In this document: in pieces, positions 59,458-64,000 of the stretch
Layout: each line of letters begins with the position of its first letter
Position numbering within the stretch: the stretch's first letter is position 1
Assembly: GCA_965234545.1 (NCBI GenBank)
Contig: OZ248348.1
Location: 682,001-746,000, forward strand
From: Methylotenera sp965234545
Lineage (GTDB): Bacteria; Pseudomonadota; Gammaproteobacteria; Burkholderiales; Methylophilaceae
Reading direction: 5' to 3'
Length of the DNA stretch: 64,000 bases
Notes under the pieces: model-generated
What the model was told of the DNA's origin: nothing
The model's database searches: none
What the model saw: the letters and a program-made list of their open reading frames with translations, nothing else
Translations under genes and position numbers: made by a program

Positions 59458-59496
59458 AATAAAAATAGCGAGTCTTAGGACTCGCTATTTTTATTT
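59458..59496 (+). terminator. Long terminator after tRNA-Asp
   Basis: AATAAAAATAGCGAGTC-TTAG-GACTCGCTATTTTTATT is a perfect stem of about 17 bp with T-rich 3' side, directly after the tRNA CCA. The 200 bp that follow to ppiD hold a short hairpin AGCTGGC-TAA-GCCAGCT (59640-59656) and nothing else I recognise. Confidence 0.88.
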
Positions 59497-59698
59497 GTAA
59501 ATCCGCATTTTAATCTGGCGTTAATTGGCCTTATTAAGACGAACTAAAAGCAGGCTTGTATAGTCCCATTGCGGTTTGCAAGAGATAAGCCAAAGCCCTA
59601 CATAGACGGCTCTTGTGGTATATTGTCACATTGATTATTAGCTGGCTAAGCCAGCTTAAATTTAAACGTTAAACGCAAGCTCAAGGTGGATATTTTTT

Positions 59699-61594
59699 AT
59701 GTTAGATAGAATTCGTACGGTTGCCCAAGGTTGGGTTGGTAAAGCCTTACTGGCTTTAATTACCATTCCGTTTGCCTTGTTTGGCATTGACTCTTATTTA
59801 AGCAGTGCCGGTAGTAATGTCGCTGTGGCTAAAGTAGCTGGCAATAACATATCCTTACAAGAGTACGATAATGCATTAAAAAATACCCGTAATCGCTTGC
59901 AGTCAGACGGCAAGTTTGATCAGGCGCAATTAGACAGTCCGGAAGTTAAATCATTGGTGCTCAACCAATTGATCAATAAGCAATTGATAAACGATGAAAT
60001 ACGTCGTGCCAACTTTGCCATCAGCGATGTGCAGTTAGCTACCTACATTACTGGCATGCCTGAATTTCAAAGAGACGGCAATTTTTCACAAGAATTGTAC
60101 GACCAAACCTTAACGCAAAATCAGTTAACGCCTACTCGCTTTGAGGCAGGAATGCGTGCTGACATGTTGACGCAGCAAGCCTTAGATGGCATTGGTAAAC
60201 TGGCCTTTTCAACCGAGTCACGTTTGCAACATGCTATTCAGTTAAGCAATCAGCAACGCGTGGTAAGCGTGGCGGAAATTAAAACCAAGGATTTTGTTGA
60301 TCAAGTTAAGGTGTCGCCCGATCAAGTTAAAGCCTATTACGAACTGCACAAAAACAAATTATTAGTGCCTGAGCAAGTGCGAGTGGAATTCTTATCCATG
60401 TCGGCTGTGGATTTTATGCGTCAAGTGAACGTTGATGATGCGGAGATTAAGAAGTTTTACGATGAGAATGCAGGTAAGTTTTCCGGCAATGAGCAAAGAC
60501 GGGCGAGCCATATTTTGATTGGTTTTGGTGTGAGCGCGTCAGATGCACAAAAAACGCAAGCTAAAGCCAAAGCCCAAGAAATCTTGGCTGCCATTAAAAA
60601 GGACCCAAAATCATTTGAATCGTTAGCCATTAAGCACTCACAAGACCCAGGTTCTGCTGTTAAAGGTGGCGATTTAGGCAGTTTTGCTCGTGGCGCAATG
60701 GTTAAGCCTTTCGAGGATGCCGCTTTTAGCATGAAGCTTAATCAAGTCAGTGGCTTGGTGGAATCAGAGTTTGGTTACCACATTATAAAAGTGACTGAAA
60801 TTACTGGCGCCAGCAGTGATTTCAACAGTTTGAAGCCGCAAATTAAAGGCGATTTAATGTACCAAAAAGCCCAAGCAGAATTTGTTAAGCAAGCTGAGGT
60901 GTTCAGTAATTTAGTGTATGAGCAATCCGGTAGTTTGCAACCTGCGGCTAAGGCTTTTGGTGGTCAGGTGCAGCAGTCAAATTGGTTGAACCGTGAAACC
61001 GGTGCTAAATTTTTTAAGAACAACCAAAAAATTATGGCTTTGATTTTCTCTGATGAAGTGCTTAAGGATCACCGTAATACAGAAGCGGTGGAAGTGTCGC
61101 CAAATAATTTAGTGGCGGCGCGTTTAATAGAATACAAACCGGCTGCACCAAGAAGCTTTGATGAGGTGAAAGCGGGCATTGAGTCTTTGCTTAAATTGGA
61201 AGCGGCAGCCAAGCTAGCTAAAGCTAAAGGTGAGGCGGCTTTGAAAGATTTAAAAGCCGGTAAGACTGTGACTGGGGTAGAGTGGATACCAGAAGTGACG
61301 GTGGATAGAAAAAATGCCCAAGGATTAACGGATTTGGCCATGAATTTAGCATTTAAAACTAACGCGGCTACACTACCGGCCTATTCTGGCGTGGCAGACA
61401 GTAAGCAAGGCTTCCTATTGCTTAAGGTGCTTAAAGTGGATGCCGGTTTAGCTGGTGATGCGGATGCCGAGCAGTTGGCCAAAAATGAGCTTAGAGAAGC
61501 CTTGAGCAGCGAGTATTTGGCCGCTTACAAACAAGCTTTACGCTTAAAAGCCAAGGTTACGGTTAATGAAAGCTTGTTGCTTTCTAAGCAATAG
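59699..61594 (+). CDS. ppiD: Peptidyl-prolyl isomerase PpiD (SurA/parvulin type)
   Basis: Inner-membrane-anchored periplasmic folding factor near the Sec translocon. An N-terminal membrane helix (GKALLALITIPFALFGI, about residues 14-30) is followed by a SurA_N-like chaperone region (to about 240) and one parvulin domain (about 260-365: RASHILIGFGVSA, ALKHSQDP-type SLAIKHSQDPGSAVKGGDLGSFARG). The C-terminal 260 residues are helical. The 631 residues match PpiD. AAGGTGGA precedes ATG 59699. It follows hupB as in E. coli, here with two tRNAs inserted. Confidence 0.94.
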   Translation: MLDRIRTVAQGWVGKALLALITIPFALFGIDSYLSSAGSNVAVAKVAGNNISLQEYDNALKNTRNRLQSDGKFDQAQLDSPEVKSLVLNQLINKQLINDEIRRANFAISDVQLATYITGMPEFQRDGNFSQELYDQTLTQNQLTPTRFEAGMRADMLTQQALDGIGKLAFSTESRLQHAIQLSNQQRVVSVAEIKTKDFVDQVKVSPDQVKAYYELHKNKLLVPEQVRVEFLSMSAVDFMRQVNVDDAEIKKFYDENAGKFSGNEQRRASHILIGFGVSASDAQKTQAKAKAQEILAAIKKDPKSFESLAIKHSQDPGSAVKGGDLGSFARGAMVKPFEDAAFSMKLNQVSGLVESEFGYHIIKVTEITGASSDFNSLKPQIKGDLMYQKAQAEFVKQAEVFSNLVYEQSGSLQPAAKAFGGQVQQSNWLNRETGAKFFKNNQKIMALIFSDEVLKDHRNTEAVEVSPNNLVAARLIEYKPAAPRSFDEVKAGIESLLKLEAAAKLAKAKGEAALKDLKAGKTVTGVEWIPEVTVDRKNAQGLTDLAMNLAFKTNAATLPAYSGVADSKQGFLLLKVLKVDAGLAGDADAEQLAKNELREALSSEYLAAYKQALRLKAKVTVNESLLLSKQ

Positions 61595-61614
61595 TAAATT
61601 TATCTAATAGCTAG

Positions 61615-61650
61615 CAAACAAAAAAGGCACCTAGGTGCCTTTTTTGTTTG
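61615..61650. terminator. Perfect bidirectional terminator between ppiD and fabI
   Basis: A 36-base perfect palindrome, CAAACAAAAAAGGCACCT then its mirror AGGTGCCTTTTTTGTTTG, between convergent genes. Confidence 0.92.
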
Positions 61651-61665
61651 CTTAAGCCATACTTT

Positions 61666-62451
61666 TTAATCAATAGAGCCGGCAGCGGTGATGTTCATGC
61701 CGCCATCAACGTAAGTGATCTCACCGGTGATGCCGGATGCCAAGTCGCTGCAAAGGAAGGCGGACGCATTACCTACCTCTTCTATGGTGACATTGCGGCG
61801 CAAAGCGGCGTGTTTTTCATTGAAGCCTATCATCTTGTCAAAATCGGCAATGCCGGACGCGGCTAATGTTTTGATTGGACCAGCAGATACTGCATTAACG
61901 CGTATGCCTTTAGGACCTAAGCTTTGTGCCATGTAGCGTACGTTGGCTTCCAGACTGGCTTTGGCTAAACCCATGACATTGTAGTTGGGCATGGTGCGCT
62001 CTGCGCCAAGGTAACTAATGGTTAATAAACTGCCGTTTCTTCCTGCCATCATTGGGTAGGCGGCTTTTGCCATAGCGGCAAAGCTGTATGAGCTGATGTC
62101 ATGGGCGATGCGGAAATTTTCCCTGGTGACTTTTTCTAGGTAATCGCCATCTAATGCGTCTTTAGGCACGAAGGCTACCGAATGCACGATGCAGTCTATG
62201 CCATCCCAGTGTTTGGCAATGGCAGGAAATAAGGCATCAATTTGACTGTCTTCAGCCACGTCGCAATGAAAAAGCAAAGTAGAGCCAAAATCTGCTGCCA
62301 ATTTTGCCACGCGGTCTTGGTGTTTCTCCATTTGGTAGGTAAAGGCAAGCTCTGCACCTTCGCGTTTCATTGCTTCAGCGATACCGTAAGCAATTGAACG
62401 ATTGCTCAGTAATCCGGCAATTAATATTTTTTTACCTGCTAAAAATCCCAT
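61666..62451 (-). CDS. fabI: Enoyl-[acyl-carrier-protein] reductase (NADH)
   Basis: Last step of each fatty acid elongation round; short-chain dehydrogenase fold, 261 residues. The N-terminal nucleotide site is KKILIAGLLSNRSIAYGIAEAM, and the catalytic Tyr-x6-Lys lies in YNVMGLAKASLEANVRYMA (about residues 156-163). VNAVSAGPIKTLAASGI and GITGEITYVDGGMNI are typical of FabI. Monocistronic between the terminator and the divergent region before the permease genes, all on the minus strand. Confidence 0.96.
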   Translation of the reverse strand: MGFLAGKKILIAGLLSNRSIAYGIAEAMKREGAELAFTYQMEKHQDRVAKLAADFGSTLLFHCDVAEDSQIDALFPAIAKHWDGIDCIVHSVAFVPKDALDGDYLEKVTRENFRIAHDISSYSFAAMAKAAYPMMAGRNGSLLTISYLGAERTMPNYNVMGLAKASLEANVRYMAQSLGPKGIRVNAVSAGPIKTLAASGIADFDKMIGFNEKHAALRRNVTIEEVGNASAFLCSDLASGITGEITYVDGGMNITAAGSID

Positions 62452-62487
62452 AACGTTTTCCCTATTTTATGTCTGCAAATCGACTAG

Positions 62488-63309
62488 CTAATGTTGGTTG
62501 CTTCTTGGATTATACGCATCGCGTAAACCATCCCCAAGCAAATTATAGCCTAACACGGTCAACAATATGGCGAGGCCAGGGAACAAGGACAGCCACCAGG
62601 CAAACTGGATGTACTCCTTGCCATCGGTCAAGATGTTGCCCCAGGATGCTTGTGGCGCTTGCACCCCTAAGCCTAAGAAGCTTAGGCCTGATTCCACTAA
62701 TACCGCACTGGCTATGCCCAGTATTGAGCTAACAATAATAGGCGTTAGGCTGTTAGGCAATAAATGCCCAAAAATCAGCCTCAAGTCTTTTGCCCCGAGG
62801 GCTTGGGCGGCCAATACAAATTCGCGGTTTCGCAGGCTTAAAAACTCCGCCCTAACTAATCGCGTCACCCCCATCCATGAGGTCAAGCCTATGACTATCA
62901 TGATGTTCCAGATGGAAGGGCTCAGAAAGGCAATCACGGCCAAGATTAAGAAGAAGGTGGGAATCGACAGCATCACGTCCACCGTACGCATGATTGCTGT
63001 GTCCACCCAACCGCGGTAAAAGCCGGCTATGGCGCCCAGCACGATGCCGATTAGAGTGGCAATGCCGACGGCAACAAAACCGACCATGAGTGAGATGCGT
63101 GCACCGTAAAGCATGCGGGAAAAGACGTCGCGCCCCAGGCCGTCGGTGCCCATTAGGTGCAATTGGGAAGGGGCCAGCAATATGGCTTTGACATCGATGG
63201 CGTTCGGATCGTATGGCGCAATAAGTGGGGCTATTGCAGCTAACAACAGTATGCTGCTAATAATAATAAAGCCGATTAAGGTAAGCGGATTTTGCCAGAC
63301 CAGTTTCAT
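62488..63309 (-). CDS. Oligopeptide/dipeptide ABC transporter permease (DppC/OppC type)
   Basis: Second membrane subunit of a peptide- or nickel-type importer. 273 residues from ATG 63309 (MKLVWQNPLTLIGF); an in-frame ATG at 63345 would run into the preceding gene. Six membrane helices are expected; the N-terminal LIAPYDPNAIDVKAILLAPSQLHLMGTDGLGRDVFSRMLYGARISL is the DppC signature and the EAA loop is LVLAAQALGAKDLRLIFGHLLPNSLTPI. The upstream gene stop and this start overlap as TAATG. Confidence 0.92.
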   Translation of the reverse strand: MKLVWQNPLTLIGFIIISSILLLAAIAPLIAPYDPNAIDVKAILLAPSQLHLMGTDGLGRDVFSRMLYGARISLMVGFVAVGIATLIGIVLGAIAGFYRGWVDTAIMRTVDVMLSIPTFFLILAVIAFLSPSIWNIMIVIGLTSWMGVTRLVRAEFLSLRNREFVLAAQALGAKDLRLIFGHLLPNSLTPIIVSSILGIASAVLVESGLSFLGLGVQAPQASWGNILTDGKEYIQFAWWLSLFPGLAILLTVLGYNLLGDGLRDAYNPRSNQH

Positions 63310-64000
63310 TACATCACCCCTCTTCTGACGCGCGGGTCTGCCCATGCGTAAGAGATGTCTGCTAGCAGGTTGCCTAGCATGGTTAGTATGGCGCCTATGG
63401 TTAAAATACCCATGATGACCGGAAAATCCCGCATTAAAACCGCATCGTAAAAAAGCTTGCCCATGCCTGGTATCGCAAAAATACTTTCCGCTATGACCGA
63501 TCCGCCTATTAAGCCGGGGATACTTAAGCCAAAAATAGTGATGAGCGGCAGTAAGGCGTTGCGTAAGGCATGGCCATAGATAATTTTATTTTCATTTAGG
63601 CCTTTGGCGCGAGCGGTGGTGATGTAGTCTTGGTGCAATACATCAAGCATGCCGTTTCTAACAAACAGCGATATGCCGGCTAAACCGGTGATAGCCGATA
63701 TAAATACCGGCAACACCAGGTGCTGCAATGTGTCCCAGATTTGTGCTGGCCATGTGAGGTTTTCGTGGCCCATGCTCTCCAAGCCAGAAATAGGCAGCCA
63801 GCTATGCTGCACGCCCGTCCAGTACATAAGCATCAATGCCAGCCAAAAGCCCGGTATGGCAAACCCTAGAAAAACAAACATGGTAATGCCACGGTCAGGC
63901 CATTGATTTTGCTTCAATGCTGAGATGACGCCCAGCGGTAAGGCGATGCCTATGATGAGAAGCAAGCTCAATACATTGATTAATAAAGTAATGGGCAAGG
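63309..64000 (-). CDS. Oligopeptide/dipeptide ABC transporter permease (DppB/OppB type), 5' truncated
   Basis: First membrane subunit of the same importer. About 230 C-terminal residues are seen; the frame is open to the right edge, so the N-terminal part lies outside. The EAA loop DYITTARAKGLNENKIIYGHALRNALLPLITI and the end SYAWADPRVRRGVM are typical of DppB. The SBP and ATPase genes of the system are not in the window. The substrate (peptide, nickel or other) is unresolved. Confidence 0.92.
   Translation of the reverse strand, partial: LPITLLINVLSLLLIIGIALPLGVISALKQNQWPDRGITMFVFLGFAIPGFWLALMLMYWTGVQHSWLPISGLESMGHENLTWPAQIWDTLQHLVLPVFISAITGLAGISLFVRNGMLDVLHQDYITTARAKGLNENKIIYGHALRNALLPLITIFGLSIPGLIGGSVIAESIFAIPGMGKLFYDAVLMRDFPVIMGILTIGAILTMLGNLLADISYAWADPRVRRGVM

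Overview
The window is a continuous piece of a betaproteobacterial methylotroph chromosome, most likely family Methylophilaceae (Methylotenera/Methylophilus type). This is inferred from gene content: betaproteobacterial housekeeping blocks (dnaE-accA-tilS, ftsK-lolA-rarA-serS, tig-clpP-clpX-lon-hupB-ppiD), ribulose monophosphate (RuMP) pathway genes (hps, hpi, tal, rpiA), and a tetrahydromethanopterin (H4MPT) C1-transfer locus. There are no phage genes, insertion sequences or CRISPR arrays.

1-15.4 kb: the 3' part of dnaE, then accA and tilS; a TonB-dependent receptor followed by an NtrC-type sigma-54 response regulator; purT; a truncated haemoglobin; hpt; ispD-ispF; and an exporter-type ABC protein. 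The gaps here carry a family of dispersed inverted repeats (three full copies and one half) and one perfect REP-type palindrome. The TonB receptor has a near-consensus sigma-54 promoter and three helically phased palindromic sites upstream, suggesting a self-contained regulatory module with the adjacent regulator.

15.4-32.5 kb: smr and trxB (minus); ftsK, lolA, a secreted FecR-domain protein, rarA and serS (plus); then mltF, rpiA, efp, earP, greB and a small membrane protein (minus), a periplasmic glutathione peroxidase (plus), and ppsR-ppsA (minus). EF-P has Arg at position 32 and the arginine rhamnosyltransferase EarP is next to it.

32.6-46.2 kb is the C1 metabolic island. A six-gene plus-strand operon encodes beta-RFAP synthase, MtdB, an ATP-grasp protein, Mch, a RimK-like ligase and a CitG-like protein. 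Transaldolase, hexulose-6-phosphate synthase and hexulose-phosphate isomerase follow. A minus-strand HisA-related protein comes next, and then a four-gene operon with an MfnD-like ATP-grasp enzyme, an MfnF-like enzyme, PabB and an MfnE-like kinase. Together these supply H4MPT (p-aminobenzoate, RFAP synthesis, glutamylation), probably the furan cofactor, two steps of H4MPT-linked formaldehyde oxidation, and formaldehyde fixation by RuMP. The genes fae and fhc are not in the window.

46.2-52.2 kb: a heavy-metal-type RND efflux operon (small protein, TolC-type lipoprotein, adaptor, pump). 52.4-61.6 kb: tRNA-Leu, the protein quality-control block tig-clpP-clpX-lon (lon with a sigma-32-like promoter), hupB, tRNA-Val, tRNA-Asp and ppiD. 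61.7-64 kb: fabI and two oligopeptide-type ABC permeases, the last cut by the window end.
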